This document shows positions 10,213-19,253 of a stretch of DNA of 64,000 nt, one piece after another; position 1 is the stretch's first letter; the number at the start of each line of letters is the position of its first letter. The position numbers were made by a program, and so were the translations under genes. Origin of the DNA: Citrobacter braakii (GTDB taxonomy: Bacteria > Pseudomonadota > Gammaproteobacteria > Enterobacterales > Enterobacteriaceae); assembly GCF_002075345.1 (NCBI RefSeq), contig NZ_NAEW01000006.1, positions 62,001 to 126,000 on the forward strand, in the 5' to 3' direction. The notes beneath the pieces were generated by a model. That model did not search any database and had not been told where the DNA came from. It was given only the letters and a program-made list of their open reading frames with translations.

Positions 10213-10268
10213 TTCGGCCTGCGGGGAAGTATCGTGCAGGCCGAATAAGCAAAGCGCCATCAGGCGCT
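10213..10268. terminator. Bidirectional stem-loops between can and hpt
   Basis: TTCGGCCTGC pairs with GCAGGCCGAA (10213-10245), and a second small palindrome AGCGCC-atca-GGCGCT lies at 10253-10268. They fill the 70-base gap between two converging genes, so they probably end transcription from both sides. The second half resembles REP-type sequence. Confidence 0.6.
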
Positions 10269-10275
10269 CCCGACA

Positions 10276-10812
10276 TTACTCGTCCAGCAGCACCACTTTG
10301 CCAACGTACGGCAGATGGCGATAACGCTGGGCATAGTCAATGCCATAGCCGACAACAAACTCATCTGGGATAGAGAATCCGATAAACTCAACCGGAACAT
10401 CCACTTCGCGACGGGTAGGTTTGTCCAGCAGCGTACAAATAGCCAGGGATTTCGGCTCGCGCAGGCTCAGAATCTCACGCACTTTGGACAACGTGTTACC
10501 GGAGTCGATGATGTCTTCGACAATCAGCACGTCCTTGCCACGAATGTCTTCATCCAGGTCTTTCAGGATTTTAACATCGCGCGTGGTGGACATTCCGCTG
10601 CCATAGCTGGAAGCAGTCATGAAATCGACTTCGTGGGAGACATGCACTTCACGGCACAGGTCGGCCATAAACATAAATGAGCCGCGTAACAGACCAACCA
10701 GCACCATATCGCTGCCGCTGTCCTTGTAACGTTCGTTAATCTGACGTCCCAGTTCAGCAATACGCGCTTTGATCTCCGCTTCCGGGATCATGACTTCAAC
10801 AGTATGTTTCAT
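10276..10812 (-). CDS. hpt: Hypoxanthine phosphoribosyltransferase
   Basis: Hpt salvages hypoxanthine (and weakly guanine) to IMP using PRPP. The PRPP-binding signature [15 protein letters not shown] is present, as is the flexible-loop region [11 protein letters not shown] chose the ATG at 10812, giving [10 protein letters not shown] and 178 residues as in E. coli; an ATG 36 bases upstream is in frame but adds non-family residues. It is divergent from gcd across about 200 bases. Confidence 0.95.
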   Translation of the reverse strand: MKHTVEVMIPEAEIKARIAELGRQINERYKDSGSDMVLVGLLRGSFMFMADLCREVHVSHEVDFMTASSYGSGMSTTRDVKILKDLDEDIRGKDVLIVEDIIDSGNTLSKVREILSLREPKSLAICTLLDKPTRREVDVPVEFIGFSIPDEFVVGYGIDYAQRYRHLPYVGKVVLLDE

Positions 10813-10940
10813 ATCTCTAACCATATGATTTAAAAACAAATCACTCAATGCTAACTTTTAATAAGTCAGCATCTAAGCGCAAGGCACGCAGTATACCAGC
10901 AAAAGCATTCATACGCGGCATCTGTTGATAAAGTTCATAA

Positions 10941-10974
10941 TGTGACGTTTATCACGCGTTTTAGCTCCTATAAT
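10941..10974 (+). promoter_or_regulatory. gcd promoter with overlapping CRP site
   Basis: TGTGACGTTTATCACG (10941-10956) is a near-consensus cAMP-CRP palindrome, and TATAAT (10969-10974) is a perfect -10 box. The CRP site covers where the -35 box would lie, which would make CRP a repressor. That agrees with reports that cAMP-CRP lowers gcd expression in E. coli. The gcd start is about 41 bases beyond the -10 box. Confidence 0.65.
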
Positions 10975-11015
10975 TAACTGCTATTAAAGAAATAACACCT
11001 GTGATGGTATTTTTT

Positions 11016-13406
11016 ATGGCAAATAACAACGTACGTTCTCAACGGCTTATCGTGACCCTGAGCGCCCTGTTTGCGGCACTTTGTGGACTATATCTCCTGA
11101 TTGGTGGAGGCTGGCTGGTCGCCATCGGTGGCTCCTGGTATTACCCGATCGCGGGCCTTGCCATGCTCGGTGTGGCTCTCCTGCTGTGGCGCAGTAACCG
11201 ATCCGCCCTTTGGCTGTATGCCGCCCTGCTTCTCGCCACCATGATTTGGGGCGTCTGGGAAGTCGGCTTTGATTTCTGGGCGCTGACGCCGCGTAGCGAC
11301 ATCCTGGTCTTCTTTGGTATCTGGCTTATCCTGCCTTTCGTCTGGCATCGCCTGATTATCCCTTCCAGTGGCGCAGTAGCGGCGCTGGTGGTGGCCCTGC
11401 TGATTAGCGGCGGTATCCTGACCTGGGCTGGCTTCAACGACCCACAAGAGGTTCACGGCACGCTGAGTGCAGATACCTCTCAGGCCGATGCAATCTCAGC
11501 GGTTGCCGACGAGGACTGGCCGGCTTACGGTCGCAATCAGGAGGGTCAACGCTACTCACCGTTAAAACAAATTAACGCTGACAACGTTCATCAGTTGAAA
11601 GAAGCCTGGGTATTTCGTACCGGGGATTTAAAACAACCCAACGATCCCGGCGAAATCACCAATGAAGTCACGCCAATAAAAGTGGGGGATACTCTTTATC
11701 TGTGTACCGCCCACCAGCGGCTGTTCGCCCTGGATGCGGCCAGCGGTAAAGAGAAGTGGCATTTCGATCCCCAACTCAATACCAATACCAGCTTCCAGCA
11801 CGTAACCTGTCGCGGCGTTTCTTATCATGAAGCCAGACCGGATACGGCTTCTGCAGAAGTGATGGCCGACTGTCCGCGCCGCATCCTTTTGCCGGTCAAT
11901 GATGGTCGACTGTTTGCCTTGAATGCCGAGACCGGCAAGCTGTGCGAAACCTTCGCCAATAAAGGTATTTTGAATCTGCAGACCAATATGCCGGATACCT
12001 CACCGGGCCTGTACGAACCAACGTCTCCCCCGATAATCACCGATAAAACCATCGTTATTGCCGGGTCGGTAACCGATAACTACTCAACCCGCGAAACATC
12101 CGGGGTGATACGTGGTTTTGACGTCAATAACGGCAAGCTTCTGTGGGCGTTTGATCCCGGTGCCAAGGATCCTAATTTCATCCCGTCAGATGAACATACC
12201 TTCACCTTTAACTCACCCAACTCCTGGGCGCCTGCGGCCTACGACGCGAAGCTGGATCTGGTGTATCTGCCCATGGGCGTTACCACGCCGGATATCTGGG
12301 GCGGTAACCGCACACCGGAACAGGAACGTTACGCCAGCGCCATTCTGGCGTTAAATGCCACGACCGGGAAATTGGCCTGGAGCTATCAGACCGTTCACCA
12401 CGATCTGTGGGATATGGACTTACCGGCGCAGCCAACCCTGGCGGATATCAACGTCAATGGAGAGAAAATTCCGGTCATTTATGCCCCGGCAAAAACCGGT
12501 AATATCTTTGTGCTCGACCGCCGTAATGGTGAACTGGTGGTGCCTGCCCCGGAAAAACCGGTGCCGCAAGGTGCAGCCAAAGGTGATTATGTCAGCAAAA
12601 CCCAGCCGTTCTCCGATCTCAGTTTCCGTCCGCAAAAAGATCTCAGTGGTGCGGATATGTGGGGCGCAACCATGTTTGACCAGTTGGTGTGCCGCGTAAT
12701 GTTCCACCAGCTGCGCTATGAAGGCATTTTTACCCCGCCTTCAGAGCAAGGCACTCTGGTGTTCCCGGGTAACCTCGGCATGTTCGAATGGGGCGGTATT
12801 TCCGTTGATCCCAACCGTCAGGTAGCCATTGCCAACCCGATGGCGCTGCCGTTCGTTTCTAAGCTGATCCCACGCGGTCCCGGCAATCCGATGGAGCCGC
12901 CGAAAGATGCCAAAGGTACTGGCACGGAGTCCGGTATTCAGCCGCAGTACGGCGTACCGTTCGGCGTAACGCTCAATCCGTTCCTTTCACCATTTGGTCT
13001 GCCGTGTAAACAGCCAGCATGGGGCTACATTTCCGCCGTAGATCTGAAAACCAATCAAGTGGTGTGGAAAAAACGCATTGGTACGCCACAGGACAGCATG
13101 CCATTCCCAATGCCGGTTCCGGTGCCGTTCAATATGGGGATGCCGATGCTGGGTGGACCTATCTCCACCGCGGGTAACGTGCTGTTTATAGCCGCGACTG
13201 CCGATAACTATCTGCGCGCATACAACATGAGCAACGGTGAAAAACTGTGGCAGGGTCGGCTTCCGGCAGGCGGCCAGGCAACGCCGATGACGTATGAAGT
13301 TAACGGTAAGCAATATGTGGTGATATCCGCCGGGGGCCACGGCTCATTTGGCACCAAGATGGGCGATTATATTGTGGCATATGCGTTGCCGGACGACGCG
13401 AAGTAA
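11016..13406 (+). CDS. gcd: Membrane PQQ-dependent glucose dehydrogenase
   Basis: Gcd oxidises glucose to gluconolactone in the periplasm and passes electrons to ubiquinone. It is an apo-enzyme unless PQQ is available, and no PQQ synthesis genes are in this window. About 140 N-terminal residues form five membrane helices. The rest is an eight-bladed propeller with repeated tryptophan-docking patterns such as DAASGKEKWHFD and NATTGKLAWSYQ. The catalytic region includes HHDLWDMDLPAQP. Start at 11016 gives 796 residues, the E. coli length. An ATG 15 bases upstream is possible. Confidence 0.95.
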   Translation: MANNNVRSQRLIVTLSALFAALCGLYLLIGGGWLVAIGGSWYYPIAGLAMLGVALLLWRSNRSALWLYAALLLATMIWGVWEVGFDFWALTPRSDILVFFGIWLILPFVWHRLIIPSSGAVAALVVALLISGGILTWAGFNDPQEVHGTLSADTSQADAISAVADEDWPAYGRNQEGQRYSPLKQINADNVHQLKEAWVFRTGDLKQPNDPGEITNEVTPIKVGDTLYLCTAHQRLFALDAASGKEKWHFDPQLNTNTSFQHVTCRGVSYHEARPDTASAEVMADCPRRILLPVNDGRLFALNAETGKLCETFANKGILNLQTNMPDTSPGLYEPTSPPIITDKTIVIAGSVTDNYSTRETSGVIRGFDVNNGKLLWAFDPGAKDPNFIPSDEHTFTFNSPNSWAPAAYDAKLDLVYLPMGVTTPDIWGGNRTPEQERYASAILALNATTGKLAWSYQTVHHDLWDMDLPAQPTLADINVNGEKIPVIYAPAKTGNIFVLDRRNGELVVPAPEKPVPQGAAKGDYVSKTQPFSDLSFRPQKDLSGADMWGATMFDQLVCRVMFHQLRYEGIFTPPSEQGTLVFPGNLGMFEWGGISVDPNRQVAIANPMALPFVSKLIPRGPGNPMEPPKDAKGTGTESGIQPQYGVPFGVTLNPFLSPFGLPCKQPAWGYISAVDLKTNQVVWKKRIGTPQDSMPFPMPVPVPFNMGMPMLGGPISTAGNVLFIAATADNYLRAYNMSNGEKLWQGRLPAGGQATPMTYEVNGKQYVVISAGGHGSFGTKMGDYIVAYALPDDAK

Positions 13407-13413
13407 AATGGAC

Positions 13414-13443
13414 AACGCCCGCTAATCAGCGGGCGTTTTTTTA
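13414..13443 (+). terminator. Terminator after gcd
   Basis: AACGCCCGCT pairs with AGCGGGCGTT around a four-base loop, followed by seven T. It overlaps the stop region of the convergent gene at 13441 and may serve only gcd. Confidence 0.88.
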
Positions 13444-13962
13444 TTCAAACTTCAGTGACAGTAACGACGCTTTTGCGGCTTCCTGATACTGAGCCACAAG
13501 ATCTTTGGTCATATTGAAGGAGACCTGCACCGCTTTCTCGTTTTGCGAGGTAATCAGCAGCATATTGAGAATTTCAGTATCCGGCGCTTGAGAACGGAAA
13601 GTAATCAGCCACGCTTTATGTCCATCAACCGTGACAGGTTCCGCCTGCGGCTTGAAGTTGGTCAGCATCTTCAGTGTCGCATCCTTTGCCATATCCAACT
13701 GAGCGGCAGGCAACGCGTTGCGCCCGGCGGTAATACCTAGAGACGCTTTACCGCGTTCGTCACCGTAAATCACCTGTGGACGGTTTTCAGAAGGGTATTT
13801 GATTTTTGCCATTTCGTCCGGCATTGGCGTGAGCGTCTGCGGAATTTCGAGACTTAAATTCAGTTTTGAAATCTGTTGGCGTTCCATCTTCATCGCAGCC
13901 TGTGCCGAAACCGCCAGAAGCATAATAAAAGATGCCGTCAGTACTTTACGCAAAAGGGCCAT
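13441..13962 (-). CDS. Exported protein of unknown function, 173 aa
   Basis: I do not recognise a named gene. The product begins MALLRKVLTASFIMLLAVSAQA, a clear signal peptide cleaved after an AxA motif, leaving a mature domain of about 150 residues without cysteines. The mixed strand-helix pattern, ending in QYQEAAKASLLSLKFE, recalls small periplasmic DcrB/PsbP-like domains; that is inference from pattern only. I chose the ATG at 13962 because GAGG lies upstream and the signal peptide starts there; the frame extends 35 codons further back. It sits between the converging gcd and the upstream cueO, in a place where I recall no gene in E. coli K-12. Confidence 0.75.
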   Translation of the reverse strand: MALLRKVLTASFIMLLAVSAQAAMKMERQQISKLNLSLEIPQTLTPMPDEMAKIKYPSENRPQVIYGDERGKASLGITAGRNALPAAQLDMAKDATLKMLTNFKPQAEPVTVDGHKAWLITFRSQAPDTEILNMLLITSQNEKAVQVSFNMTKDLVAQYQEAAKASLLSLKFE

Positions 13963-14052
13963 GAATACCTCGTGATGAGTGATTAACCTCATCAGTATAT
14001 GAATGCCTTTACTCGACGATAGAGTAATAATCCTTTTTTGAAATAAACATTT

Positions 14053-14081
14053 AGCGGATAGCGCCACCGCTATTCGCCGCT
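14053..14081 (-). terminator. Hairpin after cueO
   Basis: AGCGGATAGCG and CGCTATTCGCCGCT form an imperfect stem directly after the cueO stop. On the minus strand, T-rich sequence follows about ten bases later. It is a plausible terminator for cueO. Confidence 0.55.
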
Positions 14082-14083
14082 GT

Positions 14084-15700
14084 TTATACGGTAAAACCGA
14101 GCATCATCCCGGTGTCTTCATGCTCTAACAAATGGCAGTGCGCCATATAGGCATGTTCCTTTGGCGCGTCGTGGTCAAATTTCACCAGCACCTCGCTCAC
14201 GCCGCCCTCTACCCGCACCGTATCTTTCCATCCCGCGCGGTGCGCAGCAGGCGCTTTGCCATTTTCAGACAGAATACGGAACTGCGTGCCGTGAATGTGG
14301 AACGGATGCAGCATCATGTCGCCCTGACCGGAAATCACCCAGCGTTCGTGTTGACCTTTCGCCGCGGCAAACATCGGTTTATTCATATCAAACGCCTGAC
14401 CATTAATCCGGTTGGCATTATGGAAATCGAATGTTCCATGCTTCATGTTGCCCATGTCACCATGCTGCATATTCCCCATCTCACCGTGGTTCATATTGCC
14501 ATGCTTCATGTTCCCGTGGCCCATATTGTCATTATTCATATGGCCCATCATCTTGCCATGATCCATACCCGCCATAGCCTGAGCGCCGTACTTCTTCATC
14601 AACATTTGCATGCCCATCATGTCGAGCATTGGGTCCATCGATAATTGCAGTTTGCGCACCGTCAGCCCCTCAAGCGATGGCAGCGCCGGCATGGATGTCA
14701 GCGTATCCGGCAACGTGCCGGAAGCGGTAATCAGCAGCGGCTGAACGCGCATCACCGGATGCGGCTTATCAAATGGCGCAATCGCCATGCCCATCTGACC
14801 CACAGGCAGAGTAACCAGATCAAACGCTTTACCGTCACTCACGTCCACCAGCACTTCAAAGCGTTCGCCCATCAGCATAGGAAGTTCGGTCACTTTTACT
14901 GGCTCCGCCAACAGTCCGCCGTCGCTGGCAATAACGTACAAAGGACGATTGTCGCTGGCCGCGATATTCAGTGAGCGTGCGTTACAACCATTTAGCAGAC
15001 GCAGACGCAGCCAACCGCGCGGTGCGGCATGCTGAGGATAAATCACCCCATTGGTCAGCAGCGTATCGCCAAACCAACCGACGGCAGCGGTCATGATGTC
15101 CAGTTGATAGTCAACCTGACCATCAGCAGAGAACTGTTTATCCTGAATAATCACCGGCACATCATCAATACCCCACTGCTTAGGCAGCAGCAACTTGCGA
15201 ATCTCTTCATCTTCAATCAGCACCAGTCCGGCCAGGCCCATCGCCACCTGATGACCGGTCTTCCCATGCTGATGCGGGTGGAACCAGCAGGTTGCCGCGC
15301 GCTGATCCGGTGTGAAGGTCACAGAACGTTTCCCACCCGCCGGAATAATACCTTGCGGGCCACCGTCGACTTCACCGGGGATTTCCAGCCCGTGCCAGTG
15401 CAACGTCGTCTCTTCGGCAAGCTGGTTATGGATATCCACCGTCACCGATTGCCCTTTACTCAGCTTGACCGCCGGCCCGAGCAAACTGCCGTTATATCCC
15501 CAGGTCGTGGCTGTTTTACCGGCAAAACTCGACTGTCCGGCTTGCACGATCAGCTGCATACGGTTAGAGGCATCTGCGGTTAACAGGTCTGGAATGGGTA
15601 ATGCGGGACGGTCTGCAGCAAATACGCTCCGGCTCCACAGAGGTAACGCTGACGCGACGCCCAGCGCCACGGAGTACTTTAAAAAGTCACGACGTTGCAT
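14084..15700 (-). CDS. cueO: Multicopper oxidase CueO
   Basis: CueO is the periplasmic cuprous oxidase that protects against copper. The N-terminus [14 protein letters not shown] is a twin-arginine signal, so the folded enzyme is exported by Tat. Type 1-3 copper ligands are seen in [22 protein letters not shown] and [13 protein letters not shown]. Between domains 2 and 3 lies a Met/His-rich insert (about residues 379-425) built of repeats such as [13 protein letters not shown]. It makes the protein 538 residues, about 22 longer than E. coli CueO as I recall. The start at 15700 follows AAGGAAG; an in-frame ATA-ATG just upstream could also serve. A CueR-type promoter drives it. Confidence 0.96.
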   Translation of the reverse strand: MQRRDFLKYSVALGVASALPLWSRSVFAADRPALPIPDLLTADASNRMQLIVQAGQSSFAGKTATTWGYNGSLLGPAVKLSKGQSVTVDIHNQLAEETTLHWHGLEIPGEVDGGPQGIIPAGGKRSVTFTPDQRAATCWFHPHQHGKTGHQVAMGLAGLVLIEDEEIRKLLLPKQWGIDDVPVIIQDKQFSADGQVDYQLDIMTAAVGWFGDTLLTNGVIYPQHAAPRGWLRLRLLNGCNARSLNIAASDNRPLYVIASDGGLLAEPVKVTELPMLMGERFEVLVDVSDGKAFDLVTLPVGQMGMAIAPFDKPHPVMRVQPLLITASGTLPDTLTSMPALPSLEGLTVRKLQLSMDPMLDMMGMQMLMKKYGAQAMAGMDHGKMMGHMNNDNMGHGNMKHGNMNHGEMGNMQHGDMGNMKHGTFDFHNANRINGQAFDMNKPMFAAAKGQHERWVISGQGDMMLHPFHIHGTQFRILSENGKAPAAHRAGWKDTVRVEGGVSEVLVKFDHDAPKEHAYMAHCHLLEHEDTGMMLGFTV

Positions 15701-15743
15701 AATCACTTCCTTATATTCAGCAGCTTAAGCAGGCTATCTTTTA

Positions 15744-15774
15744 AGCATAAGCCTTCCCCTTACGGGAAGGTCAA
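15744..15774 (-). promoter_or_regulatory. CueR-type promoter of cueO
   Basis: Read on the minus strand: TTGACC (-35, 15769-15774), a 19-base spacer, then TATGCT (-10, 15744-15749). The spacer holds the palindrome CTTCCCGTAAGGGGAAG. The overlong spacer with a dyad between the boxes is the hallmark of MerR-family activators, and the dyad matches known CueR operators. Copper(I)-CueR should twist the DNA and activate cueO. Confidence 0.88.
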
Positions 15775-15853
15775 GTAAACGGCTAATAATAAAGGTCGTC
15801 GCTTCGCTCGCAGTGTGCTAACGTTTAAATTCCGTGATGCAGTGGTAGAAGCA

Positions 15854-16201
15854 ATGAAGACGTTTTTCAGAACCGTTTTGTTCGGCAGCCTGATGGCCGT
15901 ATGCGCAAACAGCTACGCGCTTAGTGAGTCCGAAGCCGAAGATATGGCCGATTTAACGGCAGTTTTTGTTTTTCTGAAAAATGACTGTGGATACCAGAAT
16001 TTGCCAAATGGGCAGATTCGTCGCGCACTGGTCTTTTTTGCCCAGCAAAACCAGTGGGACCTGAGCAATTACGACACCTTCAATATGAAAGCGTTGGGTG
16101 AAGACAGCTACCGCGACCTCAGCGGTATAGGCATCCCAACGGCCAAGAAATGCAAAGCGCTGGCACGTGACTCCCTGAGCCTGTTGGCTTACGTAAAATA
16201 A
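15854..16201 (+). CDS. yacC: Small exported protein YacC
   Basis: YacC is a conserved enteric protein of unknown function, similar in pattern to the PulS/OutS type II secretion pilotins. The 115-residue product starts MKTFFRTVLFGSLMAVCANSYA, a signal peptide. The mature part has two cysteines (KNDCGYQN and AKKCKALA) that could form a disulphide. I chose ATG 15854, matching E. coli; an upstream ATG at 15815 is less likely. It is divergent from cueO. In E. coli and Salmonella speE and speD follow yacC. Here the next gene, only 30 bases away, is an oppositely oriented DeoR regulator. Confidence 0.9.
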   Translation: MKTFFRTVLFGSLMAVCANSYALSESEAEDMADLTAVFVFLKNDCGYQNLPNGQIRRALVFFAQQNQWDLSNYDTFNMKALGEDSYRDLSGIGIPTAKKCKALARDSLSLLAYVK

Positions 16202-16231
16202 TCTCCGGCACGACCACGGTTGATATTACCA

Positions 16232-16999
16232 TTACTCTGGCTGAACCAGCGAGAGGGCAACGGATTGCGCTTTTAATTCAGCCTGCGCGTTTGGCGCTAA
16301 ATTCACATCGGTAACAACATCGGTAAAGCGGCTGAGCGGCGCGACGTTAAATAACGAATGCGCACCGTACTTGCTGCTATCCGCCAGTAATACCTTGCGT
16401 TGAGCATTAGCAATAATTTCCTGCTTTAATCCCGCTTTGTCTTCCGTGGGCGTGGTTACGCCCTTTTCCATACTCCAGGTGTTACAGCTCATAAAAGCGA
16501 TATCAGGATAGACGCTGCGCAACATTTTCCGGCCAAACTCACCAATACAGGACTGGCTACTGTCATCGATGCGCCCACCGACGATCGTCACCTCTATCTG
16601 GCGAAATTCTGACAAAAACAGGGCAATGTGTAGATCAACGGTAATGACGCGCAGCGGCAAATGCGTCAAACATTTTGCCAATTCCAGCATCGTGGTACCG
16701 GCGTCAAGCACCACGGCATCGCCCGCGCGCACCATTGAGGCGGCAAAACGCGCAATCGCCCGTTTCTCAGCACGCGAACGCAGTTGCTTTTCGTTCGTGG
16801 TCGGCTGCGCCGCTTCAAAGCGTCGTAACGCAACACCGCCGTGGCTACGGCTGATCACACCCTGTTCATCCAGCTTAATGAGATCGCGTCTGATCGTTGC
16901 TGGTGAAGCGTCAACCGCATCAACCAATTGTTCCACGGTAACCAGCGTATGATTTTTCAAATACGCCACTATCTTATCCAGACGGTGTTGCCCTTTCAT
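16232..16999 (-). CDS. DeoR-family transcriptional regulator
   Basis: A 255-residue regulator. The N-terminal winged helix-turn-helix spans about residues 6-55 ([38 protein letters not shown]), with the ATIRRDL recognition helix typical of DeoR. The C-terminal sugar-phosphate sensor domain shows [13 protein letters not shown] and the later [14 protein letters not shown]. It is the last gene of a four-gene minus-strand operon, nine bases after pdxA2. It probably represses the operon until a phosphorylated intermediate accumulates; that is inference from family and position. Confidence 0.88.
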   Translation of the reverse strand: MKGQHRLDKIVAYLKNHTLVTVEQLVDAVDASPATIRRDLIKLDEQGVISRSHGGVALRRFEAAQPTTNEKQLRSRAEKRAIARFAASMVRAGDAVVLDAGTTMLELAKCLTHLPLRVITVDLHIALFLSEFRQIEVTIVGGRIDDSSQSCIGEFGRKMLRSVYPDIAFMSCNTWSMEKGVTTPTEDKAGLKQEIIANAQRKVLLADSSKYGAHSLFNVAPLSRFTDVVTDVNLAPNAQAELKAQSVALSLVQPE

Positions 17000-17008
17000 A
17001 ACAGTAAA

Positions 17009-17992
17009 TTACGCCAGTTGCATTGCCAGTTTGATCGATACGGCCATGCTCTCAGATTTTGCTTTTCCCGTCCAGGCGATATCAAATGCCGTACCATGAT
17101 CGGCAGAAGTACGAATGAACGGCAAACCTGCTGTGATATTTACGCCATCATAAAAACCGAGCAACTTCAGTGGGATATGTCCCTGGTCGTGGTACATCGC
17201 CACGACCATGTCATACTGGCCCTCATAAGCCTGTAAAAACACGGTATCCGGTGGGCACGGACCGTAAACATCCATCCCCTTCGCCTTCATATTTTCAATC
17301 GCAGGCCCGACAATACGGATTTCCTCATCGCCAAACAGGCCATTCTCACCGGCATGTGGGTTCACTCCCGCAACGGCAATACGCGGATGCGCAAAGCCTA
17401 CGCGCTTCAGGAAGGTATCGGCAATGCCAATCACCGTTTCGACACGTTGCCCATTGAGCGTATCGAGGAATTTGCGCAGAGCGATATGCGTGGAAACATG
17501 GATGACTTTCAGTTTGTCAGTGTACAGCACCATTGCGTAATCACGACTTTCCGTCAGCGTTGCCAGCAGTTCCGTATGTCCGGGATAATTGTGTCCACCA
17601 AGATGCAATGCTTCTTTGTTCAACGGCGCGGTCGCAATCGCATGCACATCACCCTTCATTGCCAGTTCCGTCGCGCGTTTCACACAGCGATAGGCCAGAT
17701 CGCCCGCCTGCGCCTGTACGGTTCCCGGAACAAGTTCATCGGGTTGTGCCAACGGTTCATCAATCACATGAATCGTATCTGGTGTAAATCGGGCATCGGC
17801 GACCTGTTCAATAGCGCGAAATGTCACCCCTTCGGCCAACCCCTGGGCCTGCAATCGATGCAGCGTTTTCAGGCACCCAACCACCACTAACGGCGCACCG
17901 TTAAGCTCATCCTCGCGTAGCGCTTTAACAATAATTTCCGGACCAATCCCCGCCGGATCTCCCATCGTAATCGCAATTGTTTTAGTTACCAC
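17009..17992 (-). CDS. pdxA2: 4-phospho-D-threonate 3-dehydrogenase, PdxA2 type
   Basis: A PdxA-family NAD-dependent dehydrogenase. PdxA2 enzymes oxidise D-threonate 4-phosphate, whose product loses CO2 to give dihydroxyacetone phosphate. The N-terminus has ITMGDPAGIGPEII. The three metal-binding histidine regions are HVSTHIALR, NPHAGENGLFG and YHDQGHIPLK. I chose the GTG at 17992 because AGGAG lies about seven bases before it, giving 327 residues; the frame runs 11 codons further back. It overlaps the end of the DUF1537 kinase gene by 11 bases. The true pyridoxine gene pdxA lies elsewhere in enterics, so a catabolic role is favoured. Confidence 0.85.
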   Translation of the reverse strand: MVTKTIAITMGDPAGIGPEIIVKALREDELNGAPLVVVGCLKTLHRLQAQGLAEGVTFRAIEQVADARFTPDTIHVIDEPLAQPDELVPGTVQAQAGDLAYRCVKRATELAMKGDVHAIATAPLNKEALHLGGHNYPGHTELLATLTESRDYAMVLYTDKLKVIHVSTHIALRKFLDTLNGQRVETVIGIADTFLKRVGFAHPRIAVAGVNPHAGENGLFGDEEIRIVGPAIENMKAKGMDVYGPCPPDTVFLQAYEGQYDMVVAMYHDQGHIPLKLLGFYDGVNITAGLPFIRTSADHGTAFDIAWTGKAKSESMAVSIKLAMQLA

Positions 17993-19253
17993 GGTACATC
18001 TCCTCAATAAAATACAGCGCATCACAAAGGGTCGTGTCAGAACCGAATCCGCCCGCTTTGGTAATCACAGGCAAGTCATCAATCTCGCTATTCACAAACG
18101 TTCCACACGGAATACAGGGGGCAACCTCACTTTGAATGCGATACCCTTCGGCTCCCAACGCACTGGCGACCGCCGTGGCAATATCACCTCCGGTCAGGAA
18201 CAAGCCGCCGATACGTGCCTGTTCAATAATGTGCAGCGTTATCATTCCGAGACGCTGGCTCAGCAGTTCTCCTAGCTGTTGTCGGCTCATTTCCACGTTA
18301 CGACACAGCGCGTCGATCATATCCCGGTCTTCAGCACGCCGACTGGTGCGCAGGATCGTGTGGTGTTGTTGACTCAACAGCCCACAAGCCTGCTCAATAA
18401 CGGAGGCCATTTCCTGCTCGAATTCTGACCCTGCCAGGCGTGCGGCATCAACGTCCACCACCTTTGCCCGGTCCTGACACAAGGCCTTTTCCACCTGACG
18501 TCGCGTTGCTTCGCTCATTGAGCCCGCCACAACCAACACCGGCAATTCCTGCTTTTCTTGCATAAACGTTCCGGCCGGTAGCGCATTGGCAAGCCCCGCC
18601 GCCCCGACCAGTAGTGGCATCTGTTTTTGCTCACAGACCGCCTGAGCAATCAACGCGAGATCTCGTTCCTCTTGCGCATCCACCACCACCATACATTCAC
18701 CTGCTGTCGCGAATCCGCTCAGCAACGCACTCAAGCTTCCCCGACGCACATCCGCTAGCGACACCTCATGTACCGGGATATCGCTTTGTAACGCGAGCAG
18801 TTCAGCAATACGTGAAGAGAGAATTGGCGTTTTCGGATCGCTGGCGAATTCCGTCTCCAACAGCGGTACGCCATGAACCAGGCATAATCCATCCCGTGTG
18901 GTACGCCCGGCGGCAGGAATCGCCGCCGCAATAACGGCCTGCGTCCGACCAGCTGTGTGCATGGCAGCAGTAACTTCAGCCCCTACGTTGCCACGGAATG
19001 TCGAGTCGATTTTTTTGTACACCAGCGGTTTTATTGCTTCTTCACACCATGGCGCTAACGCCTGTTGTACAGCTGCTGCGGCCTGCATTGCAGGCATCGC
19101 CCGACTTTCCGTGTTGATGACCAGAACATCGACGCGACGAGAAGGCTTCTGTGCCGATGTAAGCATGACCTCAGTGCGTGCGCCTTTTTTCGCCAACTGT
19201 ACGCCGGTATCGTTAGACCCCGTAAAATCATCGGCGATAACGATCATTTTCAT
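17982..19253 (-). CDS. dtnK: DUF1537 four-carbon acid sugar kinase, DtnK-like
   Basis: A 423-residue kinase of the family once called DUF1537, which phosphorylates D-threonate, L-threonate or erythronate. The N-terminus MKMIVIADDFTGSNDTGVQ carries the DDFTG acid-binding motif, and the C-terminal nucleotide domain has LFLTGGDIATAVASALG and KAGGFGSDTTL. The start overlaps the permease stop (ATGA), showing translational coupling. Pairing with pdxA2 points to D-threonate 4-phosphate as product, as in published DtnK-PdxA2 pathways. Other four-carbon acids cannot be excluded. Confidence 0.83.
   Translation of the reverse strand: MKMIVIADDFTGSNDTGVQLAKKGARTEVMLTSAQKPSRRVDVLVINTESRAMPAMQAAAAVQQALAPWCEEAIKPLVYKKIDSTFRGNVGAEVTAAMHTAGRTQAVIAAAIPAAGRTTRDGLCLVHGVPLLETEFASDPKTPILSSRIAELLALQSDIPVHEVSLADVRRGSLSALLSGFATAGECMVVVDAQEERDLALIAQAVCEQKQMPLLVGAAGLANALPAGTFMQEKQELPVLVVAGSMSEATRRQVEKALCQDRAKVVDVDAARLAGSEFEQEMASVIEQACGLLSQQHHTILRTSRRAEDRDMIDALCRNVEMSRQQLGELLSQRLGMITLHIIEQARIGGLFLTGGDIATAVASALGAEGYRIQSEVAPCIPCGTFVNSEIDDLPVITKAGGFGSDTTLCDALYFIEEMYRGN

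Noticed and set aside
17009-17992. Annotation as the pyridoxine gene pdxA
   Set aside because: The enteric pdxA lies with surA, ksgA and apaG. This copy overlaps a DUF1537 kinase gene and a KdgT-type permease operon, which points to the catabolic PdxA2 type.
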